Shown: in pieces, positions 1 through 10,100 of the stretch
Layout of the letters: each line of letters opens with the position of its first letter
Numbering within the stretch: the stretch's first letter is position 1
Source of the DNA: a virus
Reading direction: 5' to 3' (one strand)
Length of the DNA: 25,165 bases
Virus record (IMG/VR): IMGVR_UViG_3300027621_000458
Coordinates: 1 to 25,165 of that record
Notes under the pieces: model-generated
What the model was told of the DNA's origin: nothing
Database searches by the model: none
The model's input: only the letters and a program-made list of their open reading frames with translations
Program-made: the position numbers and the translations under genes

Positions 1-861
1 ATCTTTTACGATACTGGCTGTTGCCAAGTCCACTATGACGGTGGAACCAGTTACTACATTGTAGACAACTGCAATCCTCCATGCCCTCCCATGGGTCCAA
101 CTGGTTCTACCAGAACAGTCAATCCTTCTTCTTTTCAGTGGACTGGATGTAGTGAAAGTGGCACATTTGATTACGCTGGTGATATCGAAGACGAATGGCA
201 CGATGGTTCTTGTGGGTATTACTGGCAACAGAATGGTACTTGGACTGCCTCCGATGGACAAATTATTTTCCAAAATGGTGCTAACAATTGTTGCACGGTT
301 GTATACACAAGTTACAACAATTCTTATCAAGTAAATGATAGTTGCTGTGCCGAATCTGGAACTGAAATACGCACCGAAACAAGCGACAGCACCCTTAACT
401 GGTCTTCCTGTGACAACAGCGGAACTTGGGTATACAACACTGCCACCACTGTTTATTACGCTGACGGTAATTGTGGTGAATATTCCGCTGGTAGTAATTA
501 CGAACAGCCTGTTGGAACCGTTATTTATGACAATGGCTGTTGCCAAGTTTACTATCAAGGGAGTGCTGGTTACGGTGTAACTGACAACTGCGGTCCTCCA
601 AACCCGCCTTCTGGTGAAGCAACTGGCAATACTGGAACTCAAAATGCCCAGACCTTTAATTGGACTGGATGTGGTACTAGCGGAAGTGCTGATTACTACT
701 ACGAAAACACTACAGAGTACCATGACGGAATGGGTGGCACTTATTGGTCTATGGGCAGTTCTTGGACGGCTTCATTCGGAGATTCAATTTATGATGGTGG
801 CTGTTGCGTAGTTAACCATAACGGTACAGGAGGGTACTATGAAAACGATACCTGTGCTCCA
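1..861 (+). repeat. Tandem Cys-rich modules, about 261-base period
   Basis: The W-x-x-C landmark Cys codons lie at 148, 409 and 670, which is exactly 261 bases (87 codons) apart. The Cys-Cys landmark lies at 19, 289, 538 and 802, with spacings of 270, 249 and 264 bases, so the modules differ by small in-frame indels. The repeats are diverged at DNA level but clear at protein level. Module 1 is cut by the window edge. Confidence 0.75.
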
Positions 862-1347
862 CCCGATTACCCAGACGCTGGCACGGAACTGGGTTCTGGA
901 AGTTCAGACCTTACCTCAAATATCAGTGCAGAAGGCAACGATATTGATGGCACATTCCACTCTGAAAACATTAGCGTAAGCATTGGTACTTACGATTGGA
1001 TTGATTATGCTGATGGTACTGGCGGCTCTTACACCACTAGTGGCAACAATTACAACGCTGACGGAACTATCTATACCTATTCATATGGACTTGTCGTAAA
1101 CCTTTCATGGGCAGTTACTGACGGTGGAGGGTCTTACACTGGCATTACCCCAGTCGCACTTAATGTGCCTACTTGGGTCTTGTCTTCTGGCGTTGTGTCA
1201 AGTGGACCTACTTCCTTCATTGACAAACTGTCTGAAGGTTACATTATCTTTGAAACCAACGACTGGTGGAATGGCGAGGCGAATGTCAAAACTCGTGTTG
1301 AATACCAAAACGGTGGTGGATACATTACTACTACAATTACCTTTTAA
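1..1347 (+). CDS. Cys-rich modular tail/adhesin-like protein (5' partial)
   Basis: The reading frame is open from base 1 to the TAA at 1345-1347, so the first visible Met (base 91) is internal and the true start lies upstream. About 448 residues are visible. They hold at least three full and one partial copy of a module of about 87 residues with a W-T/S-x-C entry, a central 'HDG'/'ADG' turn, a Cys-Cys pair followed by alternating Val/Tyr, and a closing D-x-C followed by Pro in three of the four copies. After about residue 290 the Cys-rich pattern stops and a Gly/Thr/Tyr-rich, apparently beta-rich C-terminal part follows. The position before tail genes in a late operon, the repeats and the extreme Gly/Tyr/Asn/Ser content suggest a surface-exposed tail fibre, appendage or capsid decoration protein. 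That role is inferred from context; I do not recognise a named family. Adjacent to the next gene with a 2-base gap. Confidence 0.7.
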   Translation: MFYDTGCCQVHYDGGTSYYIVDNCNPPCPPMGPTGSTRTVNPSSFQWTGCSESGTFDYAGDIEDEWHDGSCGYYWQQNGTWTASDGQIIFQNGANNCCTVVYTSYNNSYQVNDSCCAESGTEIRTETSDSTLNWSSCDNSGTWVYNTATTVYYADGNCGEYSAGSNYEQPVGTVIYDNGCCQVYYQGSAGYGVTDNCGPPNPPSGEATGNTGTQNAQTFNWTGCGTSGSADYYYENTTEYHDGMGGTYWSMGSSWTASFGDSIYDGGCCVVNHNGTGGYYENDTCAPPDYPDAGTELGSGSSDLTSNISAEGNDIDGTFHSENISVSIGTYDWIDYADGTGGSYTTSGNNYNADGTIYTYSYGLVVNLSWAVTDGGGSYTGITPVALNVPTWVLSSGVVSSGPTSFIDKLSEGYIIFETNDWWNGEANVKTRVEYQNGGGYITTTITF

Positions 1348-1349
1348 CC

Positions 1350-1556
1350 ATGAGCACCGAAAAAAAGAAGTTCCCTATTCCGAAGGGCTGGAACGCCCTT
1401 TACAATCCTATTGAAAAGAAGGTGTATGTTTGCCAAGATTTTCCCAGTGGAGGCTCGGCTAACTCCATCCTTCTTCTAATCAACAAGCCTAGCAAGGCAG
1501 AATTGCTTAAGGCTTTTACTGACCTTGGTCTTTCTTGGACCGCACCTGCCGCTTAA
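1350..1556 (+). CDS. Small phage protein of unknown function (68 aa)
   Basis: I do not recognise this family. The 68-residue product starts with a Lys-rich segment, then a compact globular-looking stretch with W15, Y-N-P and V-Y-V-C, and ends in an amphipathic helix (about 48-60) and a Pro/Ala tail. No membrane segment or signal peptide. It starts 2 bases after the previous stop and ends 6 bases before the next start, so it is probably translated as part of the late structural operon. The ATG lacks a Shine-Dalgarno sequence but has the A-rich context TTTTAACC-ATG, similar to other starts here. It may be a small tail accessory or chaperone-like protein, but only position suggests that. Confidence 0.65.
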   Translation: MSTEKKKFPIPKGWNALYNPIEKKVYVCQDFPSGGSANSILLLINKPSKAELLKAFTDLGLSWTAPAA

Positions 1557-1562
1557 TATGAA

Positions 1563-3446
1563 ATGGCAGATTCTAATAACAGTATCAGAAAAAAGCAAGG
1601 CGATTTTCAGTTTCTGTCTATCGACACTCGGAGCAACGGTACGGCTCTTAAAGAGGGCGTGTTACAAGACGGCAGAAACATTCGTCTTGAACTACAGTCA
1701 CTGGAAACAAGAAAAGGACTAAAGCAGTTCTTTTCCGACACCATCAAGGGAATCATTCTCCCTGCGGCTGGTGATGCGATTATTGCTTCTGGCGTAAGGG
1801 TTAGAAAGGATGGCACTGAAGAAATGGTGCTTGTCCTTAACGATGGGCTGTATCTGTACAACATGAACTCGTCTTCCCCGATGAGTTCTAAGTACAACTT
1901 CCCGACTGGCAGATTTGCTATTGAAGGGAAAACACAGGTTTTACAGGCAGTTAATAACATTTACATCCTGCGTGGTGAGTCTGAGTCTTTTAGCGAAGGC
2001 ACTTCTGACCACCAATCCAATGGCGTTGGTCAACCTTGGGTTATTGATGTAACCACCAACCTTCCGCACGGTCTTGCTATTGGTGACGAAATTATCCTTG
2101 AGTCCTTGCATGACGAGATGAGTGGCACTTTCCTTGTGCTGTCTTTAAATGGCACAAATGGTTTTAGGGTAAACAGCAACTTTGCTTCTGGTGTGCATGT
2201 TGACAAGGCTATTTTGGTGTGCAAAGGAAGACCTCCGCTTGTTTTTGATGGTTTTAGCGTAGACCTAACAGACCAGCATACAATTGATGGAAGCGTTGAT
2301 GGAAACTCTCAGCATTGCAGTTTTCCTCCATCCTCTAACGGTATCTATTTTAAGAACAGACTGTACCTCAAGTATAGCCGTGATGAAATTGCGGTCTCTT
2401 ACTACCTTCCAAACGAACAGGGAGACTGGGAGTTCGACCTAACCATCCAAGCCTTCCAGATTAACTCTGGTGATGACCAAGAGATTGTAGGATTCTACCC
2501 TTGGAGTGGCAACAAGGTTCTAGTTCTAAAGACTAACAGCATTTACGAAGCCATTATTTCGGACAATACGACAAGCCCAGAGATTGTGCTAAGTCAGTCC
2601 TCCGTTAAGGCTCTTACTAACGACATTGGTTGTGTAGCCAAGCGGTCTATGGGCAATGTGTCTGGCTCTGTGTTCTTCCTTTCTGGCTCTGGGGTTTTTG
2701 CCCTTGAACCGCAACTAGATGTCCAACTTATTGCCAACACCTTTCCGTTGTCAAAGTCTGTCCAGAAGTATGTTGACCTTATCGATGTAAACAACTCATA
2801 TAAGGCTGTAGGGCAGATTTTTGCTGGTCGGTACTACCTATCTGTCCCTATCGTTCTAGACGGAGTGTCAAGAATTAGCGTATTCGTTTACAACCTTAAC
2901 AATCGAAACTGGGAGTCTGTCGATACCTATCCGATTGGATTTAATATTGATAATATATTGGTAGCCAGATTTGGTAGCCAAAAGAAGTTGTTCTTCTTAG
3001 ACAATAAAAACGGTCTATTTCTGGCAGAAGAACTGGATGTTGACCAATTTGGCAAGACCAGAGGTGCAAAGAAGTTACCTCAATGGGTTACATTTTACCT
3101 AAACGAGTACGAATTTGACTTTAGCAACATTCAAATGTACGCCAAAACCAGACAGTATAACTTTCAAACCCTACAGACCAAACGGTTTGTTGCATGTGAA
3201 ATGTATGCAAACTATGGACTTGATGGGGCTATTGCCGTTACTGCCCATACCGTCAACCCAGATACTACAGTATTGGCTGACATTTCTACCGCCTCTTACG
3301 GAGAAGAGTTGACTCGTGCTTTCCCGCTTAGAAAACAGGGTACTTCTATTGAATTTGAGTTGACTTCGCTTCAAGGCAGACCAACTGTTTTCACCATTAC
3401 TACCGAAGCCACTGCTTCTGGTAGAGACTTAAAGAGCGAAATCTAA
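1563..3446 (+). CDS. Tail nozzle / tail tubular protein B-like structural protein
   Basis: This 627-residue protein begins with a short polar leader. A segment around residues 20-60 reads as 'leader - N - R - T-R-K-G-L', which recalls the start of podoviral nozzle proteins (T7 gp12-like, P22 gp10-like), where an early 'asn ... R-x-G-L' loop precedes a beta-rich body. The rest is almost entirely predicted beta strand with repeated short hydrophobic-aromatic strands, such as 'YLYNM', 'IYILRG' and 'GRYYLSVPIV', compatible with a beta-propeller or barrel platform. There is no membrane segment. It sits between the modular adhesin and a collar-domain fibre, upstream of the ejection proteins, as nozzle genes do in T7-like phages. 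Family assignment is by resemblance and context only; another baseplate or tail hub protein is possible. ATG at 1563 lies 6 bases after the previous stop, without a clear Shine-Dalgarno. Confidence 0.5.
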   Translation: MADSNNSIRKKQGDFQFLSIDTRSNGTALKEGVLQDGRNIRLELQSLETRKGLKQFFSDTIKGIILPAAGDAIIASGVRVRKDGTEEMVLVLNDGLYLYNMNSSSPMSSKYNFPTGRFAIEGKTQVLQAVNNIYILRGESESFSEGTSDHQSNGVGQPWVIDVTTNLPHGLAIGDEIILESLHDEMSGTFLVLSLNGTNGFRVNSNFASGVHVDKAILVCKGRPPLVFDGFSVDLTDQHTIDGSVDGNSQHCSFPPSSNGIYFKNRLYLKYSRDEIAVSYYLPNEQGDWEFDLTIQAFQINSGDDQEIVGFYPWSGNKVLVLKTNSIYEAIISDNTTSPEIVLSQSSVKALTNDIGCVAKRSMGNVSGSVFFLSGSGVFALEPQLDVQLIANTFPLSKSVQKYVDLIDVNNSYKAVGQIFAGRYYLSVPIVLDGVSRISVFVYNLNNRNWESVDTYPIGFNIDNILVARFGSQKKLFFLDNKNGLFLAEELDVDQFGKTRGAKKLPQWVTFYLNEYEFDFSNIQMYAKTRQYNFQTLQTKRFVACEMYANYGLDGAIAVTAHTVNPDTTVLADISTASYGEELTRAFPLRKQGTSIEFELTSLQGRPTVFTITTEATASGRDLKSEI

Positions 3447-3448
3447 TC

Positions 3449-4201
3449 ATGGCACAAATTAATAGCGGTTGGACATATGAATCTAGCGGTATTAAATCTG
3501 AAGTTACGGCTGAAAACCTTAACGCTCATGTCAATAATGCTGAATTGGCTGTTGGAGCCATTAAGGACCAAGATTCAAGCCTTTTATCCACTGATGCGGA
3601 CGAACTGCTAATTGCACAGGGAACTGTGCTTGTTCGTGTAACTAAGGAAAACTTCACCAAAACAATCAACGCTACCACAATCACTGCAACTACGGTGACT
3701 GCCACCCAGATTAATGGTGGTTCAATGGTTCCGATTGGTGCAATTATCTTATGGAGTGGCACGGTAATTGCACTTCCTGTTAATTGGAAGATTTGCGATG
3801 GCACTAGTGGTACGCCAGACCTTCGTGGCAAGTTTATCAGAGGTTCTGACGAACGAGTGTTAATTGATGGTGTAGCAAATATTCCCAAGTTAACTGGCAC
3901 TACTGGCGGTGCAGATAAGATAACAATTACTGGCTTACAAGTACCCAAACACACACACCAAATCTCGATTCGACAGATGCCGCAGGTAAACTATTACGGC
4001 AGTTCTGAAACTCGCCTTATTGATGTTGCACCAGTCAACCCAGATTTTAGCGATGCATATACTGGAGGAATTAGACATGTTGGACCTCCCCTTGCTTATC
4101 CTACCACGACCCCAAGCGGTGCTCCAATTCCAGAAACCGCAACCCCTCTTGAAATTCTTCCTTCATACTATTCTCTCGCATACATTATGCGGGTTTCCTA
4201 A
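3449..4201 (+). CDS. Tail fibre protein with phage tail collar domain
   Basis: The 250-residue product has an N-terminal helical region (about 1-65, possibly trimerising), then a Thr-rich strand repeat 'T-I-T-A-T-T-V-T-A-T' at about 74-86. A typical phage tail collar domain (PF07484-like) follows: 'PIGAIILWSG', then W-K-I-C-D-G-T and P-D-L-R-G-K-F-I-R-G at about 94-132. After it comes a 'GG-x-D' plus 'K-H-T-H-Q' His motif at about 155-172, as in the receptor-binding tips of short fibres such as T4 gp12, where such His residues can bind metal. The C-terminus ends in a compact 'L-P-S-Y-Y-S-L-A-Y-I-M-R' strand, the usual end of this fold. Likely a trimeric, surface-exposed fibre involved in host attachment. 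Starts 2 bases after the nozzle-like gene. Confidence 0.8.
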   Translation: MAQINSGWTYESSGIKSEVTAENLNAHVNNAELAVGAIKDQDSSLLSTDADELLIAQGTVLVRVTKENFTKTINATTITATTVTATQINGGSMVPIGAIILWSGTVIALPVNWKICDGTSGTPDLRGKFIRGSDERVLIDGVANIPKLTGTTGGADKITITGLQVPKHTHQISIRQMPQVNYYGSSETRLIDVAPVNPDFSDAYTGGIRHVGPPLAYPTTTPSGAPIPETATPLEILPSYYSLAYIMRVS

Positions 4202-4225
4202 CATCAATATGAGAACTTTAAACTA

Positions 4226-5074
4226 ATGGGACTAGGTTCACTTATCGGTGGTCTTGCCTCCAGACCAAAGGACATGCCATTGCCAAAGACCTACGGAGAG
4301 GTCGGCAATCAGAACATTGACATGCAGAGAGGCTGGCAACAGAACTATCTTGATTCTGAAGGTCAGTATAGACCTAAGTGGCAGGGGCTTAATGAGGCTA
4401 CTTTTGGCAGTCAATTGTTTGGTGGTAACGGCAACGCTGGTTATCTGAGCATGCTTCAGCAGACCAAGAACCAGAGCATGGGAATGCAGGAGGATTTTGG
4501 CGGTGCTCAGTTGAGCATGATGGGTAGACTTCAAGGTGCGGCTAGAAATGCGTACATGAGTCCCCTCATGCAGGGTGCTCAGAACCAGATGTACAATCAA
4601 GGCATGCAGTACGCTTCTGGCGAGTTGAGTGCTCAAGACAGATTTCAAGCAGGTCAGACTGCAAACATGGCTATGGCTGGTAGAGGTCTTAACGGAAGAC
4701 AGGGTGTAGCCGCCAATGTGCTTGGTAATTATGGCATGTCGCAGGACAGAATAATGCAGGGTAACAAGATGCTTCAAGGCGTGTTTGCCAATGAGCAAGG
4801 TATGGCTGACAATATTGCTGGGCTTACCCTTAGCGGTCAGAAACAGATGGGCTATTCTGCTGGCTTGTATGGTGATGCTCAAAAGTCTCTTGGTCAGTAT
4901 AACAACGGTATCTTTAATCCCGAATCTGAGCGTGGCTTCTCGCAGGATGCGGCTCGTTATAAGGCTGATATTTCCAACAGATTGGCTCAACAGCAATGGA
5001 AGGCTGGCATGTGGAAACAGGCTGGCAACATGCTGGATGATGGCTTTTCATCTGCATTTGGAGGATTCGGCTAA
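4226..5074 (+). CDS. Putative internal virion (core/ejection) protein, gp14-like by position
   Basis: The 282-residue product starts with 'MGLGSLIGGL', a short hydrophobic Gly-rich N-terminus seen on small ejection proteins. The remainder is very rich in Met, Gln, Gly, Ala and Asn ('MQ', 'GMQ', 'QNQM'), with predicted helices from about residue 60 to 200 and a C-terminal helix ending in a Gly/Phe tail. No enzymatic motif. In T7-like phages a small membrane-active protein (gp14) precedes two larger core proteins (gp15, gp16). Here the following genes encode 680 and 3665 aa, so I infer the same role, forming the part of the ejection channel nearest the outer membrane. Sequence similarity to gp14 is not claimed. 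A 24-base gap precedes it, and its stop overlaps the next ATG as TAATG. Confidence 0.5.
   Translation: MGLGSLIGGLASRPKDMPLPKTYGEVGNQNIDMQRGWQQNYLDSEGQYRPKWQGLNEATFGSQLFGGNGNAGYLSMLQQTKNQSMGMQEDFGGAQLSMMGRLQGAARNAYMSPLMQGAQNQMYNQGMQYASGELSAQDRFQAGQTANMAMAGRGLNGRQGVAANVLGNYGMSQDRIMQGNKMLQGVFANEQGMADNIAGLTLSGQKQMGYSAGLYGDAQKSLGQYNNGIFNPESERGFSQDAARYKADISNRLAQQQWKAGMWKQAGNMLDDGFSSAFGGFG
5060..5064 (+). promoter_or_regulatory. Strong Shine-Dalgarno (GGAGG) for the 680-aa gene
   Basis: GGAGG lies 9 bases before the ATG at 5074. It is notable because it is one of the very few good Shine-Dalgarno sequences in the window. It sits inside the end of the upstream gene and supports the TAATG-coupled start. 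Confidence 0.7.
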
Positions 5075-7116
5075 TGGCTGAGTCGTACATCGATTCTAAT
5101 CTGCTTGCTTGGCAGAAGTCTAATGTTTCTCAATCTCTTGAGGGACCAGAGGCTTTTGGTAAAGAGCGTGAAGACCAGCGTAAACAGTATGAAGCACTGA
5201 AGCAACAGCGTGAGCAGTTGATTGGTGCGGCTGAAGGACTACAGGAGAAGTACGGTGTCAAGGGTGATGCGGCTCCTTCTTACATCCATAAGTTCTTAAA
5301 GAAGTCCGAGTCCAGTGGTGGCATCAGCAATCTGTCTACGCAGGACATTGGGAAGTTCCTAATGACCCACGAGGTTATTCAGAAGCAGACGGAGCAGGAC
5401 GCTAAGATTGAACTGCAACAGGCTCAGTCACAGGCACAAAGGGCGGCGGCACAAGCAACCGTTCAGAAGTCGGCTGAAGACAAGGTTAGGTTTGATGCTG
5501 AACAGAAACTTAAGGCGTTCCTTGATGAAATTACCAACACTGACATTGGCAAGCCTACTGAAAGCGTTGAGGTTCCTCGTGGCGTTGGCGTAAAGAATCT
5601 AAAGGTTGGAGGCAGAGACGCTACCGACCAAGAAAAGTATATGATGGGCGTTGACCAGAACAATGGTGAAGTCATCGACAAGGATAAATTTGAGTATGCG
5701 GCTAAACTTACTGGAGCCAAACTTTCTGAACTGCTTGGAATCTCAAGCACCCCAGAACAAATTACGCAGACTGACGCTCAACTTGCCAATGCTAGACGAT
5801 TCTTTAGAGACAGTCTTGGTATCAGCCCAGAAGAAGCGTTTGATGCTGGCGGTGAAAGACCTAAAAGCGTTGACGGAAAACCAAGTCCTGTAGACAGAGG
5901 TTCTAATGGTGTCAAACTGTTTAAGACTATTATGGAGGGCGGTGTTGGTGGGGTATTCAAAAAGGCTTTCCCGACTGGAGTGCCGCAGTCATACAAGGGG
6001 GTTCCCCTTGCTAGTACTTGGAATTGGTCTGGTGGTAGAACCAATGCTCTAAACGATAAACAAATTGATGCCCTACAGGAATTCTTTAAAGAAAGTCTTA
6101 TTAATGCTGGTCAGACCGAACTGGCTACTCTTGGTCATCACACTCAAGCCGTTGCTAAGGAAGATAAAGCGGCTGGAGACATTGCTATTTCGTTTGAGAA
6201 GGCTGGTCTGTTTGAAACTGTTCAGCAGGAAATCAGAGATGGTAGCACTCTTGCCAGCATGCGTTATCAGAAGGCGGCGGCAAGATTCAAGGCACAGGGT
6301 CTAACTATCCCCATTCCAGAATCTGCGTATATGATGAGTGCAGTTCCTCAAACCGTTAAAAGCGTTCCAGAGTTTGGTTCTGATGGCAGACCCAATGGGA
6401 AGTATCAGACATTTATTAACATTGGAACTGCGGCTGAACCAAAGTGGCATCCCGCTAACCAAAAAACAAACGAATTAAAGACTGACACTGAAAGAGCACT
6501 TAGTGAAACCGTTGCTACTAATCAATTAAATGCCAGAACTGTTAAAGGTTCTTATGGAAGCATAGAAGTTGACGGCATGGTTACACGAGAGCCTAGTGAT
6601 AAATCCGTTGGGGAGTTATGGGAGGCTCTTGGAGCCGTTGAAGCATTTGAACAAAATGTTGATGGTCTTATTGAACTTCATAGAAATTATGGTCCATTAG
6701 ATAAAATGGGCTTAGACCCTAGGGCTAAAATTCTTTACGCTCTTAAGTCAACACTTACACAGGCTGTTGACCGTAAAACCCTTGTTGGACCAAGTGCCGT
6801 TACTGCGGATGACCAAAAGAAACTTGACGAACTTACTCAAAACCCAGAAAGATGGATTAGTTGGTTTAGTAAAGAAGCAAACATTGAGGCACTTGAACGC
6901 CTTAAGGATATTGTAATTACTAAAGCAGAAATTCAGATGCGTATTTCTGGGGTTCGTAGACCAGATGGTCAAAAGGCATATCAAATTAAGGGTCGCTCTG
7001 AAGGCGTGTCTGGTAAGGCGGCTGAGTATATCTTGGCACAAACTAGCGGTGCGAAACTTAACGCTCAACAGCAAAAAGTTGTTGATGATGCCAGAGCCGC
7101 TGGTAAGATTAAATAA
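5074..7116 (+). CDS. Putative internal virion protein with coiled coil, gp15-like by position
   Basis: The 680-residue product has no recognisable enzyme motif. Residues about 20-65 and 95-150 are Gln/Glu/Lys/Ala-rich and strongly helical, with runs such as 'EREDQRKQYEALKQQREQL', and probably form coiled coils. The rest is mixed alpha/beta and soluble, ending with another helix 'AQQQKVVDDARAAG'. No signal peptide or membrane segment. Between a small Met/Gln-rich protein and a giant protein, it occupies the place of T7 gp15 (about 750 aa), the tubular ejectosome component that helps pull DNA into the cell. Inference from order and size only. The start overlaps the previous stop as TAATG and has a GGAGG ribosome-binding site. 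Ends 3 bases before the giant gene. Confidence 0.5.
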   Translation: MAESYIDSNLLAWQKSNVSQSLEGPEAFGKEREDQRKQYEALKQQREQLIGAAEGLQEKYGVKGDAAPSYIHKFLKKSESSGGISNLSTQDIGKFLMTHEVIQKQTEQDAKIELQQAQSQAQRAAAQATVQKSAEDKVRFDAEQKLKAFLDEITNTDIGKPTESVEVPRGVGVKNLKVGGRDATDQEKYMMGVDQNNGEVIDKDKFEYAAKLTGAKLSELLGISSTPEQITQTDAQLANARRFFRDSLGISPEEAFDAGGERPKSVDGKPSPVDRGSNGVKLFKTIMEGGVGGVFKKAFPTGVPQSYKGVPLASTWNWSGGRTNALNDKQIDALQEFFKESLINAGQTELATLGHHTQAVAKEDKAAGDIAISFEKAGLFETVQQEIRDGSTLASMRYQKAAARFKAQGLTIPIPESAYMMSAVPQTVKSVPEFGSDGRPNGKYQTFINIGTAAEPKWHPANQKTNELKTDTERALSETVATNQLNARTVKGSYGSIEVDGMVTREPSDKSVGELWEALGAVEAFEQNVDGLIELHRNYGPLDKMGLDPRAKILYALKSTLTQAVDRKTLVGPSAVTADDQKKLDELTQNPERWISWFSKEANIEALERLKDIVITKAEIQMRISGVRRPDGQKAYQIKGRSEGVSGKAAEYILAQTSGAKLNAQQQKVVDDARAAGKIK

Positions 7117-7119
7117 TCA

Positions 7120-10100
7120 ATGGCTAATCAATTACATTTTTCTGATTCTACTAATGAAGAAAGAATTCAGAACGACTTTAAGTTTCTTGATGCCCTTCAG
7201 AAACCAGTTGCTACCACAAACAACGAGGCTCCTGTTGACCAAGCAGAAGAGGATGATAAAATCGGTGAGCGTGAGGCTTACATGATTGGCAACTACGGAC
7301 CTCAAGGATATGTTTCGTCTCCTCAAAATTACCCTAAGTACTTAGAGTGGAGGAAGAAAAACCAGCAGGGGGCTTTTGCTACGATTACTGATGCAATTGG
7401 TCATGCCGCTGGCACTATGCTTGGTGGTGCTTGGGACATGGTAAAAACTGGGGATATTGCTAAACCGCATACACTTGCGGGTACGGCTATTGAAGCCGCT
7501 TATACTGGCACTCAGTACTTCCTAAACATGATGGATATCATTAAGTATGACCCAGCCAGCCCTATTCACAGGGCATTGTTTACTACTGGAACTCCAGAAC
7601 AACAGTATCAAGATTACCTTAAACTGTCTCAATTTAATAGAGAAATGTTTGTCGTTGCCGAAGAAGGCAGGTTCATTCCTCGTGAATTTGATGTCGGTGG
7701 AGTTAAACTTAAGGGTTTTAATAAGGCGGCTGTGGCGGGTGGTAGCATGGTTCTAGACCCTAGCGTATTATTCCCTCCGCTAAAAATTGGTGGTGCTGTT
7801 GCCAGAGCACTTGGCAAGACCGCTATCGCTATTGAGTTGGGAGAACACATGGGTAACGCAATGGCTAAGGGTTCGATGCAAGCCGAAAAGATGGCTCTCG
7901 CTGTTGAAAAGAGGGCGGCTCAGACTGCTGGTATTGGAGAAGGCGTTTACAACTATGTCGGCAACAAGATTGAAAACCTTTTTGGCATTGAGAACATCAC
8001 GACTTCTAACGGAAAGATTGTACCTAAAGAGCAAATTCTAAGAACGGCACAGGGTGCTTTGTTTGGCACTGCCCTTCTTCATCTGCCTTATGTTGCACCT
8101 GCGGCTGGTCTTTGGGCTACTGCAAAGGTAACAGAAGTTGCGTCTAGAACTATCGCTGAAGCCATTTCTCATTCAAGAACCCCACACTATCTAAGTATCG
8201 CTGAACGCCTTGCTTACCAGTCCCCCGATGCTGGTGTTCGCACGATTGGCAAGATGGCTAATTTCTCCAGCGGATTTACGGACCACCTTGGAAGAATGGC
8301 ACAAGCCTCTTTCCATGGCTCTATGTATGGTGCTGGTTTTGGTTATGCCCTTGGCGGTGAAGAAGGCATGTATCATGGTATTGGTACTGGTATTGGTCTT
8401 GGCGGCTCCATGCACCTGCTTGGTTCCGTTTACGGCATCTATGGCAATAGAAGCAAGAAGCAGATTGATAATGTGATGAAGCACTTTGCTTATGTCGCAG
8501 AAGGATTTGATGCTCCTAAGAAAGAAGGCGTTCAAGTCTTGCTTAAAAATGTAAAGGACCAGCATGGAGACGAGGCTATGTACAAGGTGATGGCTGGTAT
8601 TGCCGCCACGGAAAGACTTCAGAAGAATGGTACGCACCTTATCCTTACTACTGAAAGGATTAAAGAACTTCTTAGTGATGCCGATTGGCAGGAGTACTCA
8701 AAGGAACTTAGCAATCCACAGTTTGGTGGCTACACTACCAGACGAAAAGACGGAAGAATCTTTACTATTATTAACGCAGACTATGCGGCTCCGTCCGCTA
8801 TTTCTGGAGAATTGTTTCACAACGCACTCCTTAATGACAGATACGGCTCCCTACTGAGAGAGCATGTTACTAAGGGTCTCCTTGGAACTGAAGACCATGA
8901 AGGGTTTCTATTTAAGATGCCGTTGGAAAAGCGGGTTGCCCTTCTTGAAAAATTTAGAGATGCGTACATGGAGTTGGACGATACCTCTCCTAACGATGGA
9001 GCACAGCGAGCCAACCTTAAGCAGTTCAATGAAGCGATTGAAGAGGTAAGACAGGGAAAGAAGCCGTCTACCCTTTATCCAATCTTTGAAGAACTTGCGG
9101 AGTCTTACTTTGGAAAGTACATTAAGGATAAGCCTATTGATTACCTGCTCCGTGGCGACAGCCCCCTTAATAACTTTGGAGACATCGTTTGGAACTCTGC
9201 ACTTGATACGGTCCACAGACTGATGAAGCACGATGTCGAAGCCGCTGGTGGCAGAATTCAGTTCAAGGCTGGTAACCCAGAGGGGTTCTTTTTAGACTCC
9301 AAGGGTAAGCGTGTCATTATTCCCGAACTTGACAGAGTAATGAAGATGGTCGTAGACAAGATGCGTAAAGACTCTGAGACTGTTAGAGGATTCCCTGCTA
9401 GAAAATCTGGAGAACTTACTGGCAACGAGATTACTTTTAAGGAACTAGACCACCTTTATAAGGATGACGGAACTGGCAAGATGGTTAAGAAGACCGATGC
9501 CGAGTACAACGCAGAGCAGGAAGGTAAGTTTACCTCGTTCTTTGCCAGACATGCAAAGATGGACCCAAGCAATAAGGGTCTTAGATTTACTGAAGTTGGA
9601 AGCGATGAAGAGCAGGGTGGAGTTGGCTCTTTTATGCCAGCATCGAGAAGACCTAACCTTAAGGCTACCAAGAAACTCATTGCTGAAAACAATGCGGAGT
9701 ACGAAAGAAACCAGAGAGAACTTGAAAACGCTGAGAAGCGTAAGGCTAGAGTTCTTGAAAAACAACAGAAGAAGGGCACTGAATTTACTGACGATGACCT
9801 TGAGGGTGCGGCTGACGAGGCTCGCTTTGAAGGTGCGAAGCATTTCAAGATTAGCGGATACATGACTGAAGCGGAGAAGACTTTGTTCACTGATATATTC
9901 GGGGCTACGATGGCTAACAGAGTATTTGCCCTTACCAGAACTATCCACTCCAAGGGGATTGACGGTAACAATATTTTGCAGTTTGTTTACGCAAGCGACA
10001 AGAGACAGAAGTTTAATTTTGACACCAAGGGAAGACCCACTGGCGAAGACAACACTCGCTATGAAGGTGCTGAAAAGGAACGCCATATCCTGCCTTACGA

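Noticed and set aside
4238-4996. 252-codon open frame antisense to the 282-aa protein gene
   Set aside because: Product is dominated by Leu/Ser/His/Thr with no recognisable pattern; the sense frame has coupling and a downstream Shine-Dalgarno arrangement that fit the operon.
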